This document shows, piece after piece, positions 24,161-32,388 of a DNA stretch of 64,000 nucleotides. Position 1 is the stretch's first letter, and every line of letters begins with the position of its first letter. Made by a program: the position numbers and the translations under genes. Origin of the DNA: CAZYVU01 sp964651435 (GTDB lineage Bacteria > Desulfobacterota > Syntrophorhabdia > Syntrophorhabdales > CAYQXL01); NCBI GenBank assembly GCA_964651435.1, contig CAZYVU010000014.1, positions 11,154-75,153 on the forward strand, written 5' to 3'. Under the pieces are notes generated by a model. It saw nothing but the letters and a program-made list of their open reading frames with translations. It was not told the DNA's origin and made no database searches.

Positions 24161-25117
24161 ATGCCGAGGGCCGGCGGCTTCCTGGCCATCGCCCTCTTGC
24201 TCCCCCTCATTTTCTGCCCCGGGATCGTTTCTGCCTGGGGGTCTATTGCGCACGCCTATCTGGTAAACAGGGCCCTTGGCGGCAACGCCGCCCCCCTGGC
24301 CCTTTATGGTGCCACGGCACCCGACATCTTTGAAACCACCATTGCTCTGCCCGCCTACAGCACGCTGTCCCGGGAGATGCACATGCACCCCCTTAAGATG
24401 GTGATGTGGTCGGGGCCTAACCAAGGAGTCGGCCCTTTTGTCCTGGGATTCATATCCCACAACGAGGTCCGGGGTGCCGATTTTTACGCCCACAGGAGGG
24501 GCGTAACCACCCGTGCCGGCTACGTAATCACAAAGGCCGCGGTGCTCAAGGGCACAGTCCGGGCAGCCTTGGAAAGCATGCTGGCGAGGGCCGGGGTCCC
24601 TTTCCCTTCCCTCGTCGCATCTAATTTTGCGGAGGACGTTGCTCATCCCCTTGTAGAAACGGCCATCGACGTGCTGCTCCACTATCGTCACGATGATGGA
24701 ATAGCCCGCTATCTCGGGTACGGAGCTGCCACGAGGTCCTCTGCAGCGCCGGAGCTTCTCGTCAAGGCTTTTGCTCTTTCCATCGGAGAAAAGACGGGTC
24801 TTGACCGGGAAACGGTCAGCGCACTTCTGTTGTCATCGGAAAAACAATTCCGGCAATCGATTATCGACTACGTTGGCGCTTTGGGCCCCGATGAGTCGCA
24901 GGCCATTGCAAGCCTGGCGGCCATAGGGGCGCAAATAGCGAACGCCGTCGCCATCGACAAGATCGGACAGGATATCGGCATAGCAGCCGACGACCTGGTG
25001 CCGCTGCTCTATGCAGCCATGGATGAAGTCGAAGCGGACTATTTGAGCGAACTGGACCAGGTTGCGGCGCGCCTCACGCGCTATCTAAAGACTTGGCGCA
25101 TCATGCTGGAGCGGTAA
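24161..25117 (+). CDS. Zinc-dependent phospholipase C / S1-P1-like secreted protein
   Basis: The 318-residue protein has a signal peptide (GFLAIALLLPLIFCPGIVSA) whose cut would leave Trp near the mature N-terminus: WGSIAHAYLVNRAL, as in the zinc-dependent phospholipase C family, where that Trp is a zinc ligand. Further His and Asp ligands appear in APDIFE, SHNEVRGADFYAH and AEDVAHPLVE. It could hydrolyse phospholipid or another phosphoester in the envelope. The ATG at 24161 is preferred because an upstream in-frame start would include the terminator hairpin. Confidence 0.75.
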   Translation: MPRAGGFLAIALLLPLIFCPGIVSAWGSIAHAYLVNRALGGNAAPLALYGATAPDIFETTIALPAYSTLSREMHMHPLKMVMWSGPNQGVGPFVLGFISHNEVRGADFYAHRRGVTTRAGYVITKAAVLKGTVRAALESMLARAGVPFPSLVASNFAEDVAHPLVETAIDVLLHYRHDDGIARYLGYGAATRSSAAPELLVKAFALSIGEKTGLDRETVSALLLSSEKQFRQSIIDYVGALGPDESQAIASLAAIGAQIANAVAIDKIGQDIGIAADDLVPLLYAAMDEVEADYLSELDQVAARLTRYLKTWRIMLER

Positions 25118-25135
25118 CAGACTGTATTAGATGTG

Positions 25136-26539
25136 CTACACCGTTCTCCGGTCCGTCTCACAGGCCTTGATTCCCAGCTTTCTCATTTTCTTGTAAAGCA
25201 GGGTGCGGTGAATCCCAAGGGACCGTGCCGCGTCCGTCTTGCTGCTGGCTCCGGCAAGGGCCTTCAGTATCGCCTCCCTTTCGGCAAGCTCCTTCATCGC
25301 CACCAGGTCCCCGGCAGCAACCTGCTGCGGCACGACAAGGCCACTGCGAAGGAAGACGGGAAGATCGTGGACGTGTATCGTATCCTTCTCCAGGAAACAG
25401 GTGACGCGGCTGAGAATGTTGAAAAGCTCCCGGATGTTGCCCGGCCACTCGTAGGCCATCAGGGCCTTCTCGGCCTGAAGGTCCGTCTTGACCTCCGGGA
25501 AAGGGCAATCTGCACTGAGGTCGCGGAGAAGGTGCCTGGCCACGGGCACGATATCCTCCTTCCTCTCCCGCAGTGGAGGGATCCGGAGTCGTATGACGTT
25601 AAGGCGGTAAAAGAGATCCTTCCGGAACTTTCCCTCGTCGAGGAGGCCTTCGAGGTTCTGATTGCTCGCCGCAATGAGTCGAAAATCGGACTTGACGGGT
25701 GCCTTTCCTCCTATGTGCTCCAGCTCCTTTTCTTCCAGCACTCTCAAGAGCTTTGGCTGCATGTCCCAGGGCAGATCACCGATCTCATCGAGAAACACCG
25801 TTCCGTTATGACCGAGCTCCAGCTTTCCCGGCTTTCCGCAGTCCTTGGCGCCGGTAAAGGCACCCTTTTCGTAGCCGAACAACTCCGATTCGAGCAGGTC
25901 TCTGGGGATGGCGGCACAGTTGATTCTGACGAAGGGGTGAAGGCGTCGCGGGCTGGCGTGATGGATCGCCTGGGCGAACATCTCCTTGCCGGTGCCGGAC
26001 TCCCCCGTAATAAGGATGGGCATGCTCGTGTTGGCGGCCTTCATAGCCTCCTTTTTCAGCGTAACGATGCTTTCGCTGACGCCCACGATGCTGTCAAAGG
26101 TATACCTGGTGGACCGAAGGGACATGAGTTCTTCTTCGTAAAGCTTGACCTTCGATTCCAGAACGCAGAGCTTTCTGGCAAGCTTGTTAACGTCGGCAAG
26201 GCTCTTGAACATTACCTGGCCGAGGGCCGCAATAACCCGGCCATCCTTCTTGATCGGTATGCGCTGGACGACCATCTCCTGGCCCCTGATCTTCTGCACC
26301 ACGTTGATTTCAGGCTTTCCTGTCTTTACGACGATGTGCATCCGGCTGTTTTCAATGACATCGGTCACGTGCCTGCCGATCTGGGCCTCAGGGTCGACAC
26401 CGATGAATTGGCCGTAGGGCCTGTTGAAATAGAGGATACGGCCCTTGGGATCAACGACAACAACGCCGTTGTGAATGCTGTCCAGAACCAGCTCGTACAG
26501 TTCAAGCCTTTTGCGGATGTCCGACTCTTCCTGCCCCAT
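25136..26539 (-). CDS. Sigma-54-dependent activator with PAS domain
   Basis: The 467-residue protein has an N-terminal PAS domain (residues 10-120, with NGVVVVDPKGRILYFNRPYG), a short coiled linker, an AAA+ domain with Walker A GESGTGKE, the sigma-54 contact loop ELFGYEKGAFTGAKD and Walker B VFLDEIGDL, and a C-terminal Fis-type helix-turn-helix (KTDAARSLGIHRTLLYKKMR). It has no receiver domain, so it probably senses a metabolite through PAS. It is divergent from a 3-hydroxybutyrate dehydrogenase gene with a -24/-12 promoter, like HbcR of Pseudomonas, which activates bdhA. Confidence 0.92.
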   Translation of the reverse strand: MGQEESDIRKRLELYELVLDSIHNGVVVVDPKGRILYFNRPYGQFIGVDPEAQIGRHVTDVIENSRMHIVVKTGKPEINVVQKIRGQEMVVQRIPIKKDGRVIAALGQVMFKSLADVNKLARKLCVLESKVKLYEEELMSLRSTRYTFDSIVGVSESIVTLKKEAMKAANTSMPILITGESGTGKEMFAQAIHHASPRRLHPFVRINCAAIPRDLLESELFGYEKGAFTGAKDCGKPGKLELGHNGTVFLDEIGDLPWDMQPKLLRVLEEKELEHIGGKAPVKSDFRLIAASNQNLEGLLDEGKFRKDLFYRLNVIRLRIPPLRERKEDIVPVARHLLRDLSADCPFPEVKTDLQAEKALMAYEWPGNIRELFNILSRVTCFLEKDTIHVHDLPVFLRSGLVVPQQVAAGDLVAMKELAEREAILKALAGASSKTDAARSLGIHRTLLYKKMRKLGIKACETDRRTV

Positions 26540-26609
26540 AACCCTCGGGCGTCCTCCCGTCGCAGTTACCGCCTGCCCACCTGATCCTCGTCAACAGAAA
26601 AATTAGCTC

Positions 26610-26627
26610 TGTAGAACAATTGCTACA
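26610..26627. promoter_or_regulatory. Candidate upstream activator site
   Basis: TGTAG and CTACA form the outer arms of an 18-base dyad at 26610-26627. A half-site with the same TGTAGAA start lies at 26732. They lie 170 and 48 bases upstream of the -24 element, within the range used by sigma-54 activators. Only the symmetry and position support this. The remaining bases of the 298-base intergenic region are AT-rich and show no gene. Confidence 0.4.
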
Positions 26628-26779
26628 CCTATAGATCAGAGCGTATACAAATATCTGAGTTACACGATAATAGGTCGTCCAACATTTTGCAAGCAAAACT
26701 TTTCATTTCCCGTATTAACGCCGATATATGTTGTAGAATTAATCTGTTATGCATCATCGTCTCCACGAAGTCCCATTTC

Positions 26780-26795
26780 TGGTATACAATTTGCA
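26780..26795 (+). promoter_or_regulatory. Sigma-54 (-24/-12) promoter
   Basis: TGGTATACAATTTGCA has the invariant GG and GC separated by exactly ten bases and the TTGCA of the -12 box. It lies 42 bases before the dehydrogenase ATG and is opposite a sigma-54 activator gene. Confidence 0.8.
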
Positions 26796-26837
26796 CATGA
26801 TGGACCATAACACTTAATCCTTCCAACGGGGGTTGCC

Positions 26838-27683
26838 ATGGCCTTTGACATCAGGGAACCGGAGATCAGGTACGACGATATCCTCAGGCTTGACGATGGC
26901 GACTTCAACCCCGGCAATGTCTGTATCGTCACCGGAGCCGGCAGCGGCATCGGCCGCGCCCTCTCCGTGGCCGCCGCCGCCAACAACCTCATGGTCATCG
27001 GCATCGACGTAGACAACAAGGGCGGAAAGAAGACCCAATCCATGGCCAGAAAGATGGGCGGGCAGATGATCTTCCTAAAGGCCGATCTGACGAAGGACGA
27101 CCAGTTGGAAGGGGCTATCACCGAAGCGGCAAAACTGGGCGCGATTCGGTATGTGGCAAACATTGCGGGTATCCAGCACATCAATGCCATTGAGGATTTC
27201 CCGATGGAAACATACGATCGCATGATGCACCTCATGGTCCGGGCACCCTTCTATCTCGCAAAGCTGACCATACCGCACATGAAGAAGAGCAAGGACGGCA
27301 AAGGGGTCATCGCCAACATGGGCTCCATCCACGCCCACATCAGCACCCTCAACAAGCCTGTGTACAACATCGCCAAGTTCGCCATGCGGGCCCTGAGTCA
27401 GTCTATAGCCGCCGAGGGGGACGGCAAAATCCGCTCCTTCTCCGTCAGCACAGGGTTCGTCAAGACGGCCCTGGCCCTCAATCAAATCCCGTCACAGGCA
27501 GCACAGAGGGGCATTACACCGGAGGAAGTGGTCCGGGACGTAATGATGGGAAAATCCCGGACAAAGGAGATGATGTCCCCAATAGAGGCGGCCAATCTCT
27601 TTATTTTTGGTTTTTCAAGGTTTGCCACGTACCTTAACAGCGGTGATTTGCTTTTCGATGGAGGGGTCGTTCTGACCTATTAG
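26838..27683 (+). CDS. bdhA: 3-hydroxybutyrate dehydrogenase (SDR family)
   Basis: The 281-residue short-chain dehydrogenase has the NAD site VTGAGSGIGRALS and catalytic GSIHAHIS with NKPVYNIAK. All residues that bind the substrate carboxylate in D-3-hydroxybutyrate dehydrogenases are present: Gln in AGIQHINAIEDFP, Ser and His in SIH, Lys and Tyr in KPVYNIAK, and the distal Gln in LNQIPSQ. It oxidises 3-hydroxybutyrate to acetoacetate with NAD+. A 25-residue N-terminal extension is atypical. The gene leads an operon with a Liv-type importer and acetoacetyl-CoA synthetase. Confidence 0.85.
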   Translation: MAFDIREPEIRYDDILRLDDGDFNPGNVCIVTGAGSGIGRALSVAAAANNLMVIGIDVDNKGGKKTQSMARKMGGQMIFLKADLTKDDQLEGAITEAAKLGAIRYVANIAGIQHINAIEDFPMETYDRMMHLMVRAPFYLAKLTIPHMKKSKDGKGVIANMGSIHAHISTLNKPVYNIAKFAMRALSQSIAAEGDGKIRSFSVSTGFVKTALALNQIPSQAAQRGITPEEVVRDVMMGKSRTKEMMSPIEAANLFIFGFSRFATYLNSGDLLFDGGVVLTY

Positions 27684-27717
27684 GCTGTGGGCCAAACACA
27701 CATTTAAGGGAGGAACT

Positions 27718-28968
27718 ATGAAACGCAAGGCTTTGAAGGTAGCTATGTTGATTTGCGCTCTATCGTTACTTATCGGATTCGCCGGGACGGGAAAGGTTTC
27801 CGCTGCCGAACCTTACAACCTCGGTGTTGCCCTCGGATTCACCGGAACGGGGACCTTGTACAGCAAGGACCAGATGGAGGGGATTCAGATCGCCGTCGAC
27901 GAGATCAACGCCAAGGGCGGCATACTGGGCCAGCACCCCATCAAGGTCTTTCAGCAGGATACACAGACCAAACCCGATGTAGGCGTCCGGACGGTCAAAG
28001 ACCTGATACTGCGAGACAAGGTACGGGCCGTTATCAACGATTATTCAAGTGCCGTGGCGGTGGCGGTGAAGCCGATCTGCCGGGAATACAAGACCATTCA
28101 CATTGCCGCCATCAGCAACTCGGAGAATATCACAAAGATCAACTACAGCCCCTACACCTTTCAGGTAGTCCCAAACAGCTACATGCAGGCAAAGGCTGCC
28201 GCCCTGGCCGTCGACAAACTGGCAAAGGCCAAGGGCTGGAAGGAATATGTGACCCTTGCCTCCGACTATGAGTGGGGCAGGTCCACACAGGAAGAGGTGG
28301 TGGCGAACCTGAAGAAGAGCGCACCGTACCTGAAGGTTAAGAAAGAGCTGTGGCCGAAGCTCGGTGAGACACAGTTTACATCCTTTATCACCAGCATGAT
28401 GGCCATGAAGCCCGACTTCGTTTATGCCTGTCTCGCATCAAAGGACAACGTGACCTTTACGGAGCAAGCGAAACCTTACGGCTTCTTCGAAAAGGTTCCA
28501 TACGTTGGAAGCATGCAGAGCGTTACGGAGCTGATCACCGAGGCAAAGACGCTGCCCAGGGGCCTCGTGGCCATTGCCCGGGCACCCTTCTTCGCCCATC
28601 TCGACGTCCCGATGATGGCAAACTTCGTCAAGGCCTATCAGGCGAAGTACAACAAGTATCCCAGCGACTGGGCCGTCATGGGTTATGATGCCGTATACGC
28701 CCTGAGCCAGGGATGTGCCAAAGCGAAGAGCATCGACTCCGATAAGGTAAAGGACACCATGAAGGGCATGACCGTTGATCTGACCCGGGGCAAACTCCAG
28801 TTTCGACCCCTCGACAACCAGCTCCGGTGCTCGTCATATGTCGGGGTGGTGGGAGACGATGCCAAGTACCCGTTCCCCATCCTGAAGGAGCTTATCGAAA
28901 TTAAGGGTATCGACAGCGAGCGGCCCGAGGCGGAGATTGTGGCAGCCCGGAAGGCGGAACAAAAATAA
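27718..28968 (+). CDS. ABC transporter substrate-binding protein, LivK/Peripla_BP_6 type
   Basis: The 416-residue periplasmic protein has a signal peptide (KVAMLICALSLLIGFAGTGK) and the Leu/Ile/Val-binding family opening GVALGFTGTGTLYSKDQMEG, followed by AVDEINAKGGILG. These proteins capture branched-chain amino acids, amides or short carboxylates. Context between 3-hydroxybutyrate dehydrogenase and acetoacetyl-CoA synthetase suggests a hydroxy- or keto-acid ligand. GGGAGG precedes the ATG. Confidence 0.88.
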   Translation: MKRKALKVAMLICALSLLIGFAGTGKVSAAEPYNLGVALGFTGTGTLYSKDQMEGIQIAVDEINAKGGILGQHPIKVFQQDTQTKPDVGVRTVKDLILRDKVRAVINDYSSAVAVAVKPICREYKTIHIAAISNSENITKINYSPYTFQVVPNSYMQAKAAALAVDKLAKAKGWKEYVTLASDYEWGRSTQEEVVANLKKSAPYLKVKKELWPKLGETQFTSFITSMMAMKPDFVYACLASKDNVTFTEQAKPYGFFEKVPYVGSMQSVTELITEAKTLPRGLVAIARAPFFAHLDVPMMANFVKAYQAKYNKYPSDWAVMGYDAVYALSQGCAKAKSIDSDKVKDTMKGMTVDLTRGKLQFRPLDNQLRCSSYVGVVGDDAKYPFPILKELIEIKGIDSERPEAEIVAARKAEQK

Positions 28969-28993
28969 TCACCCAAAAGGACAGGACGGAGCC

Positions 28994-29878
28994 ATGGAAT
29001 TCAGCTTTTTGTTCTCCCAGTTCCTGAGCGGCCTCACGTTCGGCATGATGCTTTTTCTCGTAGCATCGGGGCTCTCTCTCATATTCGGGGTTATGAACAT
29101 CCTTAACTTCGCCCACGCCACCCTGTGGCTTATCGGTGCCTATTTCGGCTTTACGTTCTGGCACCTCATGCAGGCGAGCAATGTTGCCATATGGGTAAGC
29201 ATCCCCCTGGCGGCCATCGCCTGCGGTATGCTGGGGTGGATCTGCGAAATGGTGCTGATCAAAAGGATCTACAAAAGGGAGCTGCACGAACAGCTACTCA
29301 TCACCTACGCCCTGGCCCTGATTTTTGCCGATCTCATCAAAATAGTCTGGGGGCCGACGGACAGGCTCATTATCCGTCCCCCCCATCTTCAAAAACCGGT
29401 CTTTATCTTCGGGGCGCCCCTTGACTCCTACTTTATCTTCGTCATCCTCATGGGATTCGCCGTAGCGGTCGGCCTCTGGTGGTTTCTCAAGTACACGCGA
29501 TACGGCCATATCATCAAGGCAGCCGTGTACAGCCGGGAAATGGTGAGCGCTTTGGGAATTCCGATCCCGAGGATATTTACCTGGGTCTTCACGCTGGGCA
29601 TCTTTCTGGCGGGGCTTGCCGGAGGCGTCCAGGCGCCCATCGGCTCCGTGACCCTGGGGATGGACATCAACATCATCATCCAGGCCTTCTGCGTCGTCGT
29701 CATCGGCGGCTTCGGCAGCCTTCTCGGAACGCTGGTCGGATCGATCATTGTGGGCGAGATCTTCTCCTTCGCCATCCTCTACTGGCCCGACGGCGCCATG
29801 GTGCTCATCTTCGTCGTCACCGCCTTCATTCTGATCGTTCGCCCATGGGGGCTCTTCGGCACACCTTTGAGGACATAG
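28994..29878 (+). CDS. livH: ABC transporter permease, LivH type
   Basis: The 294-residue membrane protein has about eight hydrophobic helices and the LivH hallmarks LIFGVMNILNFAHATLWLIG near the N-terminus and VIGGFGSLLGTLVGSIIVGE near the C-terminus. It makes one half of the membrane channel. The ATG at 28994 begins the conserved membrane part; an upstream in-frame start would overlap the previous gene. The name marks the family and does not establish the substrate. Confidence 0.88.
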   Translation: MEFSFLFSQFLSGLTFGMMLFLVASGLSLIFGVMNILNFAHATLWLIGAYFGFTFWHLMQASNVAIWVSIPLAAIACGMLGWICEMVLIKRIYKRELHEQLLITYALALIFADLIKIVWGPTDRLIIRPPHLQKPVFIFGAPLDSYFIFVILMGFAVAVGLWWFLKYTRYGHIIKAAVYSREMVSALGIPIPRIFTWVFTLGIFLAGLAGGVQAPIGSVTLGMDINIIIQAFCVVVIGGFGSLLGTLVGSIIVGEIFSFAILYWPDGAMVLIFVVTAFILIVRPWGLFGTPLRT

Positions 29879-29879
29879 C

Positions 29880-30854
29880 ATGGACAGAGAGAAAACTTCC
29901 CTCTTCAAGAACTACAAATGGGTGGCGGCCGCCTTCGTGGTAGCCCTGCTGCTGCCCCTCGTCATCAGTGAATTCTGGGTCCACGTCTTCAACGAGATAC
30001 TCATCATGGGGCTTTTCGCCCTGAGCTTCAATATGATCTTCGGATACATGGGGCAGTTGAGCTTCGGACACGCGGCCTACTACGGAATCGGCGCTTATAC
30101 CACGGGGCTTTTGATGGTTAAAGCCAAGTGGCCGCTTTTTGCCACGCTCCCCATCTCCATGATCACCGCAGGTATGGGAGCGGCTATCCTGGGCTTCTTC
30201 TGCGTCAGGCTCAGGGGCATCTATTTTGCCATATTGACGATGGCCTTTGGACAGCTTGTCTTCTACATCGTTTTCCAGTGGTATTCCTTTACCGGCGGAG
30301 ACAACGGGCTTCAGGGCATCAACCCGCCTTTGTGGCTTTTCAAGGCCAACGCCTACTACTATTTTACCCTTGCCGTCGTCACCATCGGCGCCATCCTGCT
30401 CTGGTTTATCAGCGAATCACCCTTCGGCTACACCATGAGAACAATACGGGACAACACGGAGCGGACGGAGTTTATCGGTATCAACGTTCAACGCTATATG
30501 CTCATCAACTTCATCGTAGCAGGCATGTTCGCCGGCCTTGCCGGGGCGCTGTGGGGCCCCTTTAACCGGAGCGTGGCGCCCGACCTCTGCAACTGGCAGC
30601 ATTCGGGGCATCCCGTCTTTATGGCCATCCTGGGAGGGCCCCATCATTTTCTCGGGCCTATGCTGGGATCGGTCATCTTTACCTTTCTGAACGCCTTCGT
30701 GACGGGTTTTACCGAATACTGGCCCCTTGTCAGCGGCGTTGTCATTATCGTGGCCGTTCTGCTCCTGCCGGGCGGGGTCTTCGGGGTCTACAAAGAAAAG
30801 ATCAAGCTTCGGGGCCGCAAGCCAGCCGGCGCGTCCGAAAGCGGAGGTGGGTGA
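29880..30854 (+). CDS. livM: ABC transporter permease, LivM type
   Basis: The 324-residue permease has the LivM motif ALSFNMIFGYMGQLSFGHAA, then AAILGFFCVRLRGIYFAILT and a C-terminal ILLLPGGVFG. It pairs with LivH. It begins one base after the LivH stop and ends within the ribosome-site region of the LivG gene, so the cluster is tightly coupled. Confidence 0.9.
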   Translation: MDREKTSLFKNYKWVAAAFVVALLLPLVISEFWVHVFNEILIMGLFALSFNMIFGYMGQLSFGHAAYYGIGAYTTGLLMVKAKWPLFATLPISMITAGMGAAILGFFCVRLRGIYFAILTMAFGQLVFYIVFQWYSFTGGDNGLQGINPPLWLFKANAYYYFTLAVVTIGAILLWFISESPFGYTMRTIRDNTERTEFIGINVQRYMLINFIVAGMFAGLAGALWGPFNRSVAPDLCNWQHSGHPVFMAILGGPHHFLGPMLGSVIFTFLNAFVTGFTEYWPLVSGVVIIVAVLLLPGGVFGVYKEKIKLRGRKPAGASESGGG

Positions 30855-30856
30855 CG

Positions 30857-31612
30857 ATGGAGGGTAACGAAACCATCCTCAAGGTTGAGCACCTGAGCAA
30901 AGCCTTTCACAAGTATCAGGTGTTGACCGATGTGAGCTATGAGTTGAAGCGGGGGCAGATAGCCGCCATCATCGGGCCCAACGGCGCGGGGAAAACCACA
31001 TTTTTTAACCTCGTCAGCGGTTACCATGTCGTAGACGGCGGATCCGTTACCTTTCGGGGTATAGACATTACCAACTGGCCGCGGTACCGAATCGCCCAGA
31101 CAGGGATTACGCGCGCCTTTCAGGTGAGCAACATCTATCCGAAACTGACGACCTACGAAAATGTGCGCCAGTCGGTGCTGGCTCAGCAGAAAAAGACCCT
31201 CAAATTTTTTACTCCGGCGGCGAGGCTGGCCGAAAAAGAAACCCTCGACCTCTTGGAGGTCACGGGCCTCCTCCCCTTTGGAGACATGGATGCAGGCATC
31301 CTCTCCCAGGGCGACAAGAAAAAGCTCGAGCTGGCGCTGGCGCTGGCCAGCAAACCCGATCTTGTCCTCCTCGATGAACCGACAGCCGGCATGTCGTCGG
31401 AGGAAACCCACGAGACGATGGAATTGGTGAAGCGGCTCAATAGCGAAATTGGCCTTTCGATCCTCTTCACGGAGCACGATATCTCCGTCATTTTTGGATA
31501 TGCCCAAAAACTTTCCGTGCTCCACCAAGGCATGCTGGTGGCGGAAGGAACCCCGGAGGAAGTGAGAAACAACAAGACGGCTCAAGAATGTTACCTTGGT
31601 GAGGAGATATGA
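30857..31612 (+). CDS. livG: ABC transporter ATP-binding protein, LivG type
   Basis: The 251-residue ATPase has Walker A GPNGAGKTT, the LivG-type ITRAFQVSNIYPKLT segment, signature LSQGDKKKLELALAL (with Gln-Gly in place of Gly-Gly, common in this group) and Walker B LVLLDEPTAGMS. The ATG at 30857 fits the GGAGG at 30843 better than the GTG at 30851. Its stop overlaps the LivF start by four bases. Confidence 0.9.
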   Translation: MEGNETILKVEHLSKAFHKYQVLTDVSYELKRGQIAAIIGPNGAGKTTFFNLVSGYHVVDGGSVTFRGIDITNWPRYRIAQTGITRAFQVSNIYPKLTTYENVRQSVLAQQKKTLKFFTPAARLAEKETLDLLEVTGLLPFGDMDAGILSQGDKKKLELALALASKPDLVLLDEPTAGMSSEETHETMELVKRLNSEIGLSILFTEHDISVIFGYAQKLSVLHQGMLVAEGTPEEVRNNKTAQECYLGEEI

Positions 31613-32316
31613 TACTCGAAGTAAAGGACATGAATACCTTCTACGGCACGAGCCACATTCTTTTTGACGTCTCACTTGAGGTTGCAAGCGGTGAACTGGT
31701 CTGCCTTCTGGGCCGCAACGGCGCCGGAAAGACAACAACGCTACGGAGCATTATGGGCCTTACACCGCCCAAATCGGGTACGATCTCCTTCTACAAGGAA
31801 GAGGTCAAGGGCAAAGCGCCCTACGTTATCGCAAAAAAGGGTATCGGGTACGTGCCCGACAACCGGTGCATCTTTCCGGACCTTACGGTCCGCGAAAATC
31901 TCGAAATCGGCCGGAAAACTTCCCAGCATTACAAGGGCCAGCCTTGGACCATACAGAGAATCTACGAGATATTTCCCAAGCTGAAGATTCTGGAGGATCA
32001 CCTCGGCGGGTATCTGAGCGGAGGGGAGCAGCAGATGCTCACCATTGGAAGAACGCTCATGGGGAACGCCGAACTTATACTGCTCGATGAGCCCGTCGAA
32101 GGCTTGGCACCGCTGGTCGTGAGAGACTTTGCCGAGAAGCTGAAGGTCCTGAGGGACGAGGGCGTGACTATTCTCTTTTCGGAGCAGAACGTACGCTTTT
32201 CGCTCTCCGTGGCCGAACGGGCCTACGTCATCGACCGGGGGCGGATCAAGTACCACGGCACCATCGAGGAGCTGGCCGCAAGCGAAGAGGTTAAGAAAGA
32301 GTACCTCATGATTTAG
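31609..32316 (+). CDS. livF: ABC transporter ATP-binding protein, LivF type
   Basis: The 235-residue ATPase has Walker A GRNGAGKTTTL, KGIGYVPDNRCIFPDLTVRE, signature LSGGEQQMLTIGRTLM and Walker B LILLDEPVEGLAP, all LivF-typical. It completes the importer and forms a heterodimer with LivG. Confidence 0.9.
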   Translation: MILEVKDMNTFYGTSHILFDVSLEVASGELVCLLGRNGAGKTTTLRSIMGLTPPKSGTISFYKEEVKGKAPYVIAKKGIGYVPDNRCIFPDLTVRENLEIGRKTSQHYKGQPWTIQRIYEIFPKLKILEDHLGGYLSGGEQQMLTIGRTLMGNAELILLDEPVEGLAPLVVRDFAEKLKVLRDEGVTILFSEQNVRFSLSVAERAYVIDRGRIKYHGTIEELAASEEVKKEYLMI

Positions 32317-32388
32317 CATTATGGAACATTGCCCGGCTTTGGGGCGTGGCACAGGAAGAGACGGACTGAGCGAAGCTGGAGGAGACTG

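Noticed and set aside
25133..26584. Plus-strand 483-codon frame opposite the sigma-54 activator
   Set aside because: It is the mirror of a gene with full AAA+ motifs; no domain pattern of its own.
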